From Branchiostoma floridae (lineage: Eukaryota > Chordata > Leptocardii > Amphioxiformes > Branchiostomatidae), in the NCBI RefSeq assembly GCF_000003815.2, contig NW_023365704.1, positions 156,332-220,331 of the forward strand: 64,000 nt of DNA, in the 5' to 3' direction. Under the pieces are notes generated by a model. That model had not been told where the DNA came from, searched no databases, and saw only the letters and a program-made list of their open reading frames with translations. Numbering within the stretch: the first letter of the stretch is position 1; every line of letters begins with the position of its first letter. The position numbers were made by a program, and so were the translations under genes. Shown in pieces: positions 32,901 to 46,300 of the stretch.

Positions 32901-34545
32901 TCCGTATGTCCGAAGCCTTTTGTCCCGTGTGACCCAAGGATAATAATAGGGTGTACCCCTCATTACTACGTCGTTACCAGCTGTTACTTGTTGCCTCCAT
33001 TTTGGCAACAGTCTGATTCTTTTCACACTTGAGACACGACTACAAAGACAGCGTGCATTGGTGGTTCATGTTGTTTTGACTGGAACTAGTGGAAGACTCT
33101 TCTCTACTAAGCTGGATGTCTACTTGTCTAGCGTTATAAACTATGGATTGGACGCTTCGTCCTGACTGAATCTTCAACACAATCACGGTTTGTTTAGCTA
33201 CAAAGTGGCGGGAGTTCGCAATCAGAATACTGTTGTTGTGGATCAAAAGGTGGGCACCATATTAATTCCTGTACTACTAGTCGTATGTTTTCCCTGCGAC
33301 AATGCAACGTTCGTAGATATGTCTTACGGACAACATACGAGGTGGGTAGCTAGATAGCAATCTCATTCTGTAAAGTATAAAGGACGTTAAATAGACATTT
33401 ACACGTGCCAGTAACTACATAGTGTGTATGTGTGTGTGTGTGTGGGGGGGGGGGGGTCACTTCCTTGCTGCATTCCACTTGATGTTACTGTAAAAGAACA
33501 AATCTTTGCTTTATTGTGAATCCGAAACTGTAGTGTTTGTTGAAACTGTCGTTTATGCGTCTAGTCTGCCAAAGAATAAATGTTTCCTGTGGTTTCAAAA
33601 AGTTCTTAGTGACATTTTTAAGTCCATTGCGAACATAATACCATCACATTTCCCATTTACAGTATAAAGTCTACAATACTACCTACAGTACAGTACGTGA
33701 CGCTCGTGTTTTGCACTACGAGGGTTACAACGTTAACCCTTCGGTCTGTAGGACTTTTTTTTTTTTGTTGTTGTTGTTAAATGCAGATCATGCCTTTTAT
33801 GTTTAGGGAAGCTAGCGGCTAATTATGTTCAGTAGGATTAACATTCCTGTTTCCAAAGTTGATAACAGTAACCTCTACTAGGCTCTAGACCAAACCAGGA
33901 AGCTAGTCATTGATGTTGCTATTGGCAACATAAGTCGTAACAAACATTATTATTCTGTTATATGCACTTGCTGTTACATTTTTGGAGCAAAACGTGAAGT
34001 TTTCTGAGAATACCCTTTTTTCATGGGTCCGGCCAATACAATCAAATTAATGACGTCATAATTACGTCATATTACGTCAACGTGAAGTCAAACGTTTTAT
34101 ACTTGTAAGATATTATGTCCAAATCATTTTCTGAAAATTTGGTGGCCACACGACACGTCGTTCAAGAGTTATAGGACTTAGAAGTGGAGGGCCTCAAAAT
34201 TGCTTTCTTTGACTCAAAGATTTGCAGCGTCTTTGCAGACTTTGTTTACTGTCTGACTCTGACAGTCGTATTTGAATGATAGCATACTAATACAGTATCT
34301 AAAGTAGAGTACAGTGGTTTCAGCCAGGTAGCAGTTTAATTGTTTCATCTAGAGCCTTTCAATTGATAAGTAAAAATGTAAATCTTGAAAGCGTTTAGTC
34401 CATTTCCGCTCGTCTTGGCCTTTTGATTGGAAAGAATCTTCAACAAATAATTTAAATTTTTCTTGAGCAAATTATTTCTTCGTGTCGTTTAAATTTCAGA
34501 AGCCATTTTGTTTTATTTTTCATGTTTCTTTATTGTTTTACTCCA
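29912..34545. other. Presumed first intron, repeats only
   Basis: Holds an AT dinucleotide run at 30940-31020, a CTGTAAATGCA MITE at 32210-32417, a TG/G run at 33428-33457, a T run with GTT repeats at 33757-33778 and AT-rich unique sequence. No coding exon was recognised. Confidence 0.5.
32210..32417 (-). mobile_element. MITE with TGTAAATGCA ends
   Basis: Third clear copy: TGTAAATGCAGAAATGTTCG at left, AAATGCACTTACA at right. A CTCCAAGCAGAGGTT motif lies immediately to its left (32183-32197). Confidence 0.75.
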
Positions 34546-34556
34546 GATATTCCACC

Positions 34557-37500
34557 ATGGGTCATCTGAACTGGACAGTCCAGCTCCTGTCTGTCCTTGC
34601 CGTGTCCACCCTCCTGTGTGTCCGTGCCCAGGACATATCAGTGTTCGATGAATTCCCCGATGACCTTGGGTTTGATGACCTTGGGTCCGCCATTGGGCCA
34701 ATCTTCCCTCGTCCCGCAGTCTTCCCAGAGTGCACTGCGGGGAGCTCGTGTGTGCTGAGCTGCCGTTACACTGACGATAAGGGTATTTATTATCTCCATT
34801 TAAATTTGCATGTGTACTTCGTTATTTTGGAACTGCAGGGGCGTTTTTGTCAAAACATTCCAAGGAGGATAACTGAAGAAAGTAACGACGGATTTCCACT
34901 ATTTGGGGCTTGCAGGTAGCTTAGGCAAAGATGTACACAATGATGCAAGATGTTTAAAAATATGCATGTTATTATGTAAATAGCAACTTAATTTACATAA
35001 TTGATGGTGAACTTGTTTCAATTCCATTGTTTCCACCCAGGACTGAATGCAAACTGATAGACGTGAAAATGCAAATATTTCAGGACCACCTTGTCATTGG
35101 TCGAACCCATAATTGCCATTGTCACATTGGTTGGATCGCTAAATGTGATTGACAGGGAGGGTTGGTCTATCCATACATGTCCTTCATCTTGTCTCCCTCT
35201 AATTGTATAGGTAACGTCCTACACCGAACAGGGCGCTCGTCCGACTGACATGCAGCCAGTACTCTCTCATTGGTTGAAGCAATAATTGCTATTCTATCAT
35301 TGGTTGAAAGGCTAATTGTATTGGCAGTTAGGATCATGTCTCTCTCTCTGTCGTAAAGGTGGCGTCTTTCCGAACAGCTCACCCGTCCGACTGAAATGCA
35401 GCCACTCTCTCATTGGTTGAACCAAAAATTACCGTTCTCTCATTGGTTGAAAGGATAACTGTTTACAGGAAGGATAATGCTTCTCTCTATCATAGATGTA
35501 ACGTACTTCCGAACAGGGTGCCCGTCCTACTGACATGCAACTACTCTCTCATTGGTTGAAGCAATAATTGCTTAATTGCTAACTGTATTGGCGGGGTCAT
35601 GTCTCTCTCTGTCGTATAGGTATTTCCGAACAGGGCGCCCGTCGACTGACATGCTGCCACTTTCCCATTGGTCAAATCGATAATTGGCAAAAAATGTCAT
35701 TCTCTCATTGGTTGAAAGGCTAATTGTATCAGTATTCAGCATCATGTCTTTCTCTATCGTACAGGTAACGTCCTTCCGAACAGGGCGCCCGTCCGACTGA
35801 CCATGGACAAGCAGGAGGAACGCCTGAGGGCGCTGGTTTCCCGCCAAGAGGAGGTCATCTACCAACAAGGGCTGCTGGAACAACAGCAACAGCAGCTGGT
35901 CAACCTTCTACAGGCGTCCACTGCAGACCAACAGCTGGCAGCACTCGACAGCGAGGTGGGGGGCTAGGGAGTTCGTAGAATAGCCGCTATATGCCATATA
36001 TGGTTATGTCGGGCCAAAAAAGCCATATATGGTCATAAGTGGCTGTTTTACTACTTCTGAAAAGCAGCATTCTGTCACGTTTTGGCATAATATTATCGCC
36101 TTCGAAAAATAGGAGAAGGTACAAACCTACTAGTACAACATTATACAACCATAAGTAGCTCTCACAAGAAGGCAAAAGTGTGCTTTACTTCTTAAGTCTA
36201 CTGCTGTTGTTTCTCACTTTGGTGGGGAACCCTCTCCCATGTCTCCGGCCCTGTTAACTTATATTCGGCATTTCTACAGTGCTGAGGATCAGAGAGCCGA
36301 CGTGCGAAGGCATCAATAAACAATGAGGTTTGGCCCTGAGGATAAGGCTGGCGGGTTATCCGAGCTAAATCTGTGACATAGGACATATACAGAGGGTATA
36401 TAGAATGGGCCTTGCGTGGAGCTAGGCCTGCCTCTAGACGTGATCTAAAGTCTTGGTCAATTTCATGATCCATGGCTGCCTTAGAGGGAAGACTTATGCT
36501 ACCATCCAAGACCCCTAAAGCATACTTAATTTGGAGCTGAAACAAAGCAACTGGGACTTTGGGCATATCGACTTCCAAAAACCTTTGACACATTGCTGAC
36601 GTCACACTAGTCTGTGTAACACAAACTCCGCTGTCCAGGGCTGTAATTGGCCCCTCCCCGGATGTTTGGCGGGCTGCTATAAGCGAGATTTAATCAGGCT
36701 AACGTCACACGTGCAAAAAATCATTGTCATTGTTTTAGTTAATATTTGATATTGTTTTAATTGTTCCGTAAAATAACATTTTAATTGCTTAATTGTTTGT
36801 CCCTTCAGACTTGCCTGTCGTGCAGCCCGACCCAGTGGTGTGAGCGGGAGGGGAAGACGCAGTGCCGGGACTGCACCGTCTGCCAGGGCGGCTACAGGGC
36901 GCGGTCCGACTGCACCAAATTCTCGGACGCCACCTGCATCGACATCGACGAGTGTCGAGAGGGCACGGACACCTGCAAGGCCGACCAGCTGTGCGTCAAC
37001 ACCCAGGGCACCTTCGTCTGCGTCGAGAGCGTCGGAAGATGCCCCAAGGACAGCTACTTCGACTTGAAGACGAAGAAGTGCGAGAGTTGCAGCGTCTGTA
37101 CGGAAGGGATCAGCTTCTTGTACCTCCCGTGCGGCGTCGTGAACGATTCAGTCTGTACCCCCTCCGTAGGTGCCACGTTATCCTCTCTCTGGATGGGTAA
37201 AATAAACGATCCCAGCTTAGTCACCAGAGCTGAAAACCTCGCCAACGGCATCAAAGTAGACCTCAACTCATTCCACTCTCAAAACAATTCCTACTTCCAG
37301 AACATGCCAAGAAAGGGGATGGTCAAATTTCGCAAGCACGGATTCGTAACCGTGACGTTTAACTTCGCGGCTCGCCATTCTTGTAACGACTTCTTGCAGT
37401 TCGGCGTCAGGACTTCAGAACTGGGCGGGTTGGCTGCGGCACGGTTGACTGAGCTAAGCGGAAAATACTTCCAAGGTTCGACGATTTCTACCACGGTCGA

Positions 37501-38527
37501 GGTAGACCCGCAAGACGAGCTGTCTTTAGATGTCAAAAGTGGTACGTACTACTGTTTCAAGAACTCGAACGACGCTCGCTACTCGACGACGTTTGAAGAA
37601 ATCGCGGCGGACAACTTGGCGGGACCTATGAGTCTACTGTGGCTCTCACACGAAAGTGCCGCGGTATTCCTTCGTGCAGAAACCCGACAGACTACCTACG
37701 AAACCGGCTGGCGGGCAACCTTCAACATGAAGGAGACATCCGACCATTACATCCTTCGTTTGGACTCGTACACGTACTTTAACATCAGGGAGGGAGGGAA
37801 CCTAAGGTTTTCCTTCATGCAGGCGTACTTTTTAAGCGGACAAGCTTGCCGAAGCAACGGTTTAGTCGTCATACCGAAACTCTTAAAACGGGACGGGCAA
37901 GTTATAGACTTGTTTGAGAACTACCAAAGAGGGGTACCGCTGCAGTATAACTCGATTCTCACCGCTGGTAGCGTGCCTGTTGAATACAACGACAAACTGT
38001 TCTTCGACGTGGAAACCGCTAGGAGTTGTAAGATGTACTTTTACGGTAACAACGAAGGTGTAGGTACCGTAAGTTTGCTGTGGGTGCCGTTTCGACAATC
38101 GGCGTTGTATGCAGGAATGCTTGTGAATGGTGAGGACCTTTTTGGTGTAGGGGAAGAGACTCAGCTTCGGTTTCAGGAGGTAAACAACACGGACACACGC
38201 ACGCTTCGTCAGCTACGCAATGGGAAACTCAAGTTCAAACGCAGCGGCCGCATCCTAGTGGACTATCACGGCGTGCTCATGCACTCCTGCGCCTACGCGA
38301 AAGTCACGGTGTACTACGAGAACCGTCCAGGAGCGACCCCTATCCCTTTTGCCCAGCAAGTGCAGGGGAAGACGGACTCGGAGAAGGAGGGGTTAGTGCT
38401 GAGCGGGGCGTACACGGTCAAGGCTAACTCGAGGATATACTTGACCTTGACCTGTGCTGAGGGAAGAGTGAACGAAGTCTTTAACGGGAGAGTCAATGCT
38501 GTATCTGTATTATGGTTTCCTCCATAA
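34557..38527 (+). CDS. Secreted coiled-coil, TNFR-like, EGF protein with three ~147-residue repeats
   Basis: Exons 34557-34782, 35765-35955 and 36809-38527 (stop included), phases 1 and 0, give 711 residues. Residues 1-25 are a signal peptide. An acidic stretch (FDEFPDDLGFDDLG) follows, then a Gln-rich coiled coil in exon 2 (about 90-139). Residues 140-182 are a TNFR-like Cys-rich repeat (CRDCTVCQGGYRARSDC), 184-210 a calcium-type EGF start (DIDECREGTDTC), and 217-256 a second TNFR-like repeat. From about 260 three similar modules each end in a conserved Leu-Trp motif (SSLWM 265, SLLWL 414, SLLWV 561, SVLWF 705). The two Cys per module recur (HSC/YYC, QAC/RSC, HSC/LTC). Module size and the coil suggest a trimeric TNF/C1q-like beta fold, but that is inference. 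No transmembrane segment, so probably extracellular. Confidence 0.8.
35045..35764 (+). repeat. Tandem intron array duplicating the start of coding exon 2
   Basis: Four to five units of about 110-150 bp. Each carries CTCTCTCATTGGTTGAA boxes, a TCTCTCTATCGTA-like tract, then a copy of the first bases of exon 2 (CCGAACAGGGCGCCCGTC) at about 35213, 35360, 35508 and 35622, before the real exon at 35765. The decoys lead into CATGCAGCCACTCTC and not into the coil-coding sequence. Confidence 0.75.
36198..36605 (-). pseudogene. Flavin-containing monooxygenase C-terminal exon fragment
   Basis: A minus-strand frame encodes LGVLDGSISLPSKAAMDHEI and then a segment with SIYPLYMSYVTDLARI. This matches the C-terminal FMO pattern (VFKG..LPS..AMM..DI ... 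Y..YMD.LA). A likely acceptor (TTTGTTTCAG) precedes 36536. No flavin- or NADPH-binding exons are visible on the minus strand, and the piece lies wholly inside intron 2 of the plus-strand secreted gene. It is therefore most likely a stranded exon or pseudogene. The frame is intact to a TAG stop. Confidence 0.6.
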
Positions 38528-40310
38528 CGTCTACAGTTATTTCTTGCAGTCTACTTTTCATCAATTCAGTCACTACACATTAGTACTATCTATACACTAA
38601 ATTTTTGGCGACGCCTCAAGTGCTAGCATACCATGCGCCAGTATGTAATTGTCATTTTGTCCATGCCTAAAATGTCCATGTGTTTCTTTTAGGCAATGTT
38701 AAACGTTACGTTTTTTTTTTTAAATTTTGATTACTTGTATACTACTTGATATCAAAACTATAACTTTTCTGTGTATGTATCCTTCAGTTTTCTGCTTCTG
38801 TGGGCATGGCCTATAACCAACTGTGTCAGCTAATCAGGAAATCAGCATTACCTAAAGAAAACATGTAGACAATTCTCTGATTGGCTGACAGCCGGTCAAA
38901 AGCAAAGCCCACAAAAAGTGGAAACTTCAACCTGATAAGCAGAGCCTCCACAAGGTATAATTTATAGGCTTTGGGAAAGGCTCTGTATAGGGGAATGCCG
39001 ATTACTAATACTAAGCTATTTGTTTAGTGTATTTGTCACTGTTTTTGTGGAAGAGAACAAAGTTGTTCGCCGTTGGAGGTTTCATTCAACATAAAGAAAG
39101 TATTGTTCCATAGGTTTCCTTAATTGTTTTCCACGTATTTAGGAAGAAATTATTTTAATCAAGGTAAATGTATTGTTTTCTATCTAGGGTAGACTCACTA
39201 GGAATGTGGATAGGAAATGTATAATGAGATTGAATAAGAACATTGTTACACTAACTTTCAACTCAGAGCCTCCACCAGACTTCAGAGGTTGCTGGAAATA
39301 TAGGAGAACCAGGTCAAATACTGTAGAAATGGTATTAATTATTTGCGGGGAAGTCATTGCGTAAAAGCACAAACATAAAACCTTCGCAAAGTTACTGCAT
39401 TTACAGTAATACTTCAGAGGAGACGAATTTGTATCCTATGACCCACTCCTCTGGAGTAATATCTAGTGCATATGTCATATTTCTACTATCTTCCTCTTAG
39501 TCTAGGGTGTCCGTTAGAGACTATACAGCTCAATGACTGATAATGTGATCATGGAAAATAAACTATCATGACATTTATCTACTGTTTGGTGACTCACTCA
39601 ATGTTTAATTGTGATATTCAAATTCACATGCATACATGATAGTACATGTATATTTACCATTGGTCATTTGAGAAGGCTTCTTAGGGAACCCCATAAGTCA
39701 TTAAGTGCAACATTTTGTCAAAATGATACATGTATCTTTGCTGAAATGACAATCCTTGTCCAAAGTATAAAAGACATTATTGGGTAACAGAAAAGTCATC
39801 GACTCTTACAAAATAAAGCCATCAAGGATTTTTATTCAAAGTATGTGATAACATGGGCCAAACATGGCCAGTTTGACAACTGTCTGTTACCATGGTTTGG
39901 GAGGCTGGGATGACCAAGTACCATGGTGACAGAGTTCTGAGCTCCGATTGGGCAGATTTATAAAGTGATTAAAAATCCTGCGCTCCTATTGGACAGATTC
40001 TTAAAGTGATGAAAAATTCTGCGCTCCTATTGGACAGATTTTCAGTGATCACGAATCCTGTCTTACTATTGGTGAGTCTAGGAAAGGTAAAGGTTCCATT
40101 GGGTAGAAGGGCAAATCATCCCCCACAGCAAGAGATCAAGTATTAAACACAGACTACATACTAGTACATGTATTCACGCATCCCCTCACGATTTGTGTTG
40201 CTAATTTCACAATCCAGTCTGCTTTGTAAGTCCTTGAAAAGTCCTTGAAATGTCCTTTGAACAACTCTGTACACACAAATGAGAAAATAGACATCCAGAA
40301 ATGAGGGTTG
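38528..40310. other. 3' flank between convergent genes
   Basis: Contains AATAAA signals on the plus strand (39557, 39812) and an AATAAA on the minus strand near 39830, so the two genes may end close together. At 39945-40080 three ~47-bp units repeat GCTCC(T/G)ATTGG(A/G)CAGATT. A possible decayed MITE end (ACTGCATTTACAGT) is at 39393-39406. Confidence 0.45.
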
Positions 40311-43300
40311 TCATCCAGCGAAGGGTGTCTTCTGAACTATTTTGCCCTCTCTGTCCACCGCAAAGTTGTAGTTCTTAGGATCGGCGAGCGCACTTTCAAT
40401 GGCTTCCTCCACATTGTCTAATGTTATGAAGTGCTTACTGGCTTCCTATAACATAAGGCAGAGAGAGAGAAAAAGTTATTATCAATAGATTATTTCTTTA
40501 GTTGTAAAGTTTGAGCTTTGTTCCAAAACAAAAGAAACACTAGAATAAAGAAGTACTATGTTTAGTACAGTTTACTACACATTCTTATGAAATAAACACC
40601 AACTATCTGAAGTCATAATCTGTTATTGTTAATAGTATAGAACACAGGAAATCATTTTCGAAATGTCATCACTCAGTTGTTGCATCTAAATTATTACGTC
40701 TCTTAGCAGTGGCTGACAAAAAATGCTACGGTCAGCAGGTTTTTGCTTGGGTCAGTTTGGTAGCCCGACATACACTTTTTGGGGCTAGGTCTAGCAAGTT
40801 CTAAAAGTAAAGACCTACCTTTTCCTGTCTGACTAGTTCATCCATCCGTTCCACCATCTCTTGTTCCCTCTGTTCATTCTGTATTGACATCTCCAGATCT
40901 GCCTGTTCTCTCTCCAGGGCTTGTCTTTGTTCTCGAACCAACCTGTCAACAAACAAACAAACAAAGAAACAAACAGTCATTACACACGTATTAACACCTT
41001 GGGGTATTTGTTTCAATGTTTGTGTTGTATAACCAGTAAAATGTATCATGTCATAACATACATGGATTCTACTGAAGAGTATAGGTTGCATTTTCAGACA
41101 GAAGGACCCCTATATCTACTCTTTTTTACTGTGCAGGGTTCTTTTACATGCTGGAGGCGTGGCTTTCCTCAGACACCAGTATTTGAGTAGTTTCTTTTTA
41201 TGAAAATGCTCATTGTCTATTGTTATATGTTACATTGTCTATTGTCCACTATGTTTCTACCATGTACTTGCAATTGCCTCCAGACATAAACTTAAATACA
41301 GTCAAACCTGTCTAAAGCGACCACTCAAGGGACTGGAGAAATATGGCCCCTATAGACAGGTGGCCACTATAGAGAAAATGTTGATCAATTGACCATGAGC
41401 AAGCTACACATGATTTAGTTCCCACTAATCTTTCTCACCAAGAAACATTGTCTCGATCGATGTCTCACCGACAAAGACTTGCACTTTAATGCTTAAGGCA
41501 TGCATACCGTCTGCTACCGCCAAAATGACCCTGTCAGTGTCAGGAACTCCAAATCCTCGCAAACTACAATTTCAAACTCGATGCAGGGTGACATAATGCT
41601 GCAGTGTGGTCGCAATAGGCAGTGTTTCTGTATCAACGGGATCGGAAATTGTGTGGCCGTGGCCGCGTTGGACAGGTGGCCGCTAAGCCTATTTCTTAAT
41701 CATTACGAATCCAAGGGACCGACAAAAAGTGGCCACTATAGCCAGGTGGCCGGTATGCAAAGGTGGCCGCTAATACAGGTTTGACTGTATAGCAAATTCC
41801 ACTAGAAAAAATCGATAATGTACTGTGCATCAATTATGCTTTACAGCTGTAACAGCTAGGCAGCACCATAGACAGTGTTACATATGCTAAATGCCTGCCA
41901 CCGAAAACACCAAAAAACAATCACTGGACTTAGATTAGATGGACAAACAGCTCGAAGCACTGTATAAGCTGTGCAACAAACGTACAAGCCTCACTGTCAA
42001 CAAAAAGTGGAACATGCTAGTTTTTTCATGTCTGGACACTACAGTGTCTACACACCTGCACAACAGGCTTTAGGATTTGCCTTGATAGGATATAAGAAAT
42101 CCAGAAAAGGAAGACACTGCAAGAACGTTCTAAAGGCCGACCTCAAAGACAGAGGACTAGGACCGTTGCTGTCAGGAAGAAAACTATGGGAGCTAATAAG
42201 GAAGCTCGTGATGAACATGATGAAGTGGATAGAGTTGAAGAAAGACTGATTGCAGATGCAGGGTGTCCAGACCACTGCAGCAGCAGAACATGTAGTGGAT
42301 TCCTACTACTGGAACACTTACCTTTCCTGGTGCATCCGTTCGTTCTCTCTCCTGTTGAACTCCATCAGTTTGAAGTGTTCCTCATCCTCCTCCTTCTCTC
42401 TCTTAGCTGTGTCTGCTCCCTCCTCCTGACGCTTCCTGGCGAGGTATTCTTCCTGGAACAAACTCCTGGAAAGGTATGGAGAGTTCTAGTGTAACTGTAA
42501 GGTAGCAGCTGCAGGATACAGTATTTATCCATGACCCCCGGAGTATTGACGTAGGGGTTAAAAAGTAGTGCGGCAGAAATCTGGAAGTGTCTGTAAACAC
42601 TAATGTGAAAGATGGCGGGACATGAACCTTGCTATATGGTAATGTAATGAGTGGACTTTCAGATCGTATGTCCGATCGTGCTGAAGTATCCACAAGCACT
42701 GGCAAATCCAGTGCTGAAGGTGAGGTTTTTGTAATTCAGCACTCGGTTCCAGTGCTGACGGCGATTTTGGCACTGGAGAACCAGTGCTGAATGACATTTG
42801 ACCTGGCCCGGCCCCGCTGTCCCCGGATTTCAGCACTGGTAACAAGAGTGCTGACGGCAGTTCAGCACTAGAAAACGAGTGCTAAAAGATATTCAGCACT
42901 GGAAAACCAGCACTGAGGGAGCTTCAGCACTGGAACAAGGCCGATCAGCACAGGAAAACCAGTGCTGAGACAGTTTAGACAATAGAGTTAATTCCAGTTG
43001 TGGCGGCCATGTTGGATTTCTGGGGTCATCCGGGGTCATGGCACCAGAACGAGACTGCAGGTGGTACCAGCTGGGCATTCTACTATATAGGCTGTATTGC
43101 AGACATAAGTATGCCATCTTCGGGAGTGCATTTCACCCCTCTAAGGTTAACAACTGCACACTATATGCCTGTTATCTATAGAAAATATTGTTTTAGACAT
43201 TTGAACTTGATTTTGGTGATATTTTTTATTAATTTTTCACATTTTTTGACGGGTGACCTGAGAACAACTAATGTCAGTATTAATATCCTCCATGTGCGCT

Positions 43301-46300
43301 GTGTATTGGTAACTGTGATTAAACCATACAAAAACATGGAAATATCGGACTGACAGACCTTTGGGTAGAAAATTAGAAGACATTTGGCTGTTATTCTGAT
43401 GATTTCTCGATGCCAAGAACTGTTCTGCAAACTACACTCTATGGGAAAATCCTGCGGCACTCAATGGGGAAGGCGGTGTATGTACCTGGTGTGCTCCTCT
43501 ACTTGTTTCCCAATTTATTTGACAGTGTTTTTTTTTTGTTTCATTTTATTTTAGTTTAAACAACATGCCCCGTAACAAAAATGTCCACATGTTGCATAAC
43601 ATTGTGGGATACAATGTAGCAGATTGTTTACTGTTGTTTTTGCAATTTTTCAATGCCAAGGTGGAAAAAAAACATAACTTTGATCATAAGTGCCAGCGGA
43701 GGAGGGATTGTAGCCTGAGTGTCATCCTAGGTAGCTTACCGGGCTCCCATACTCACCCCTCACAAACCAGAGGGGTGAGAATGAGAGCCTCGGTAACCAA
43801 CTAGGATGACACTCAGGCTAGAGTCGGCCCTCACATTACTCTAAAAACCGGGCTTCATGCCAGTTTCAGATCAGTGTGGGTGGAATGTGATAGAATTTTC
43901 ACAGATGCTGCGAAGATCTGTTCATAAAACTATGTATTACTAAGTTCTATCACCAATTTACCCCTGTAGCTCTTCAAGTGGGATTAACCCCACATATGTA
44001 AAATGTTACAAGGGACAAAGTGATATGCTATGTCTAGTCTACTATTTCTACACTCAGGCAACAATTCCTCTTCCACAGACGATAAAATTGACGTTGGCAT
44101 TGAAAAATCCCTAACAGAAAAAATCTGCTACATTTCATCCCACAATTTTATGGACCCAACATGTGGACTTTGTTGTGTAGGGTTATGTTGTTTAAACTAG
44201 AATAAAACAATGAAAACATGAATTGGAAAGAAAGTAAAGGAGCACAACCGGCATGATATTCCCATGGAGCATAGTTTGCAGAACGGATCAATAAATCATC
44301 AGAACAACTGCCAAATGTCTTCTAAATTTCTACCCGCAAAGATGTTATCCGCATATTTTATGTATTTGTAGGGTTTAATTCCAATAGTAAACCTACTATA
44401 TCACAGTTACCAATACAAAGCACTCATGGATGATATATACACTGACACTAATTGTTCTTAGGTCACCCATTAAAAAATGTGAAAAATTGATAAAAAAATA
44501 TCACCAAAATCAAATTCAAATGTCCCAAACAATATTTTCTATATATAACAGGCATACATTGTGAAGTTGTTAACCTTAGAGGGGTGAAATGCACTCCCGA
44601 AGATGGCATACTTGTGTCTGCAATACAGCCTATAAAGTAGAATGCCCAGCTGGCACCACCTGCAGTCTCGTTCTGGTGCCATGACCCCGGATGACCCCGG
44701 AAATCCAACATGGCCGCCACAACTGGAATTAAGGTAGCAGAACACAGTTTTTCTCCTATGGGGATTTCTATAGTTAAGGACCCCAAAGTGAGGTGGTTCG
44801 ACGACTCAAAAGATATATCAGGGTGCAAAAGTAATTAACAAGAATTCAATATGTTGGAGTTCAGGGTAGAATCTACAACATATGTGAAAATGAGCATAAG
44901 TTTGTCGGCTCGTTTTCCCAGAAAGAACACTTTGAAATGACCCCCAGCGGAGGTCACCATACTGCAGCCGACACACGGAAGTAGCGGGAACCGGATTCGT
45001 GCGCGAAATTCTACCCAGCCAAAAAAGCATCGTAACCCAACTCATACAGCCTCAAAACTTACGTATTCCTCTACTATCCACCACAGTTTCCGACTCGCTG
45101 ACGTGCACAGAAAAATTTCTATGGCTTTTCAAGAACTGCGACGACCTATTTTGTGCCCGGCCTATTTATGTCCACGGGGGTCGCCCATAAATACTGTGTT
45201 ATGCGACCTTAAGCAAACTTGAACTGTCATTTCTTTTAATTCATACAAGAGAACAACTCTTGCTGAACATGTGTACCAAATATGGTTTTGTTCCAATGGA
45301 CTTTCGCTGAGATATTGCGAACTTTGTACTTTGTTATCTCGCCGTCTGCCACGTGGGTACTGTCCTTGGTACTGTGCGTGCCATGTACAGGACTGTCTTG
45401 AAGCTGTGTGAATAAAATGTTTGCGATACAAACCTATTCTGCGCTTTATTGAAATCATTATTGATTGGAAGCTTTAGTTGAGCTAATTTCAAGGCTTTCT
45501 TTGTTCTTCTTTGTTGGAAGAAGGCTAGCAAGGGATTGTTTGTGTGTGTTGAGAGCTTACGTTAGGGGCCAAGAAGAGAGTAGCAGATAGATGGAGACAG
45601 ACAAGTACTAAGGACTTTCTCCAGACTGTGGACAGAGAAAAAGTAGCAGAAACTGTAGATCTTGTAACCATTCAGTGCCCTTACGAGTATAGCTTTTATC
45701 AAAGTGTCACTTTAGCGTGATTTAGGAATATCGCGGGGTTACGTAATGTCGGTCTCCCATGCAGGTGCAGACCTTATCATTGACGGTGGTGGGTGAAATG
45801 TGCCTTTATCTTTAATATTAATCCACTTATTATTGTTCCGTGTCGACGATTAAAAGAGTTTTACACGTTCAGACTAGATCATTTGCATGTGCGCCAGTTG
45901 GAAAGGGGAAGGGGGGTGTAAGGTAGTTCGCACCTCCGCTCTAAAATGCGGTCGCGCTTAGAAGAAACAATAATGTTTATTGCAAGTGAGAAGAAAAGTG
46001 CCGACTTGGGCATTATTCCTACACACTGTCTAGTCTGCAACAACCACGGTCGCTTCCTGACAAAGTTCGTTTACCATGGGTCGTCCAGCCGGTAGCCGAG
46101 CTTTGAAAAATCGGATGGTTCGCAACAGCAAGTTTCAAGCTGGGAACACCCCCTGGAACAAAGCTTCACTAGCGGAAAGTGTAGAGAATACAGGGACGGA
46201 AGAGCCCTCTGCCTCTACCGTCGCGTCATGTAGCAGCTCGAGCGGCGTGGAGCAGGAGTCACAGTCGGAGCCGACACACACTGCGTCCGCCATCGATGTA

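Noticed and set aside
41971-42249. 92-residue frame in MRPS26 intron 2
   Set aside because: No domain, no splice context, antisense to the gene; likely chance.
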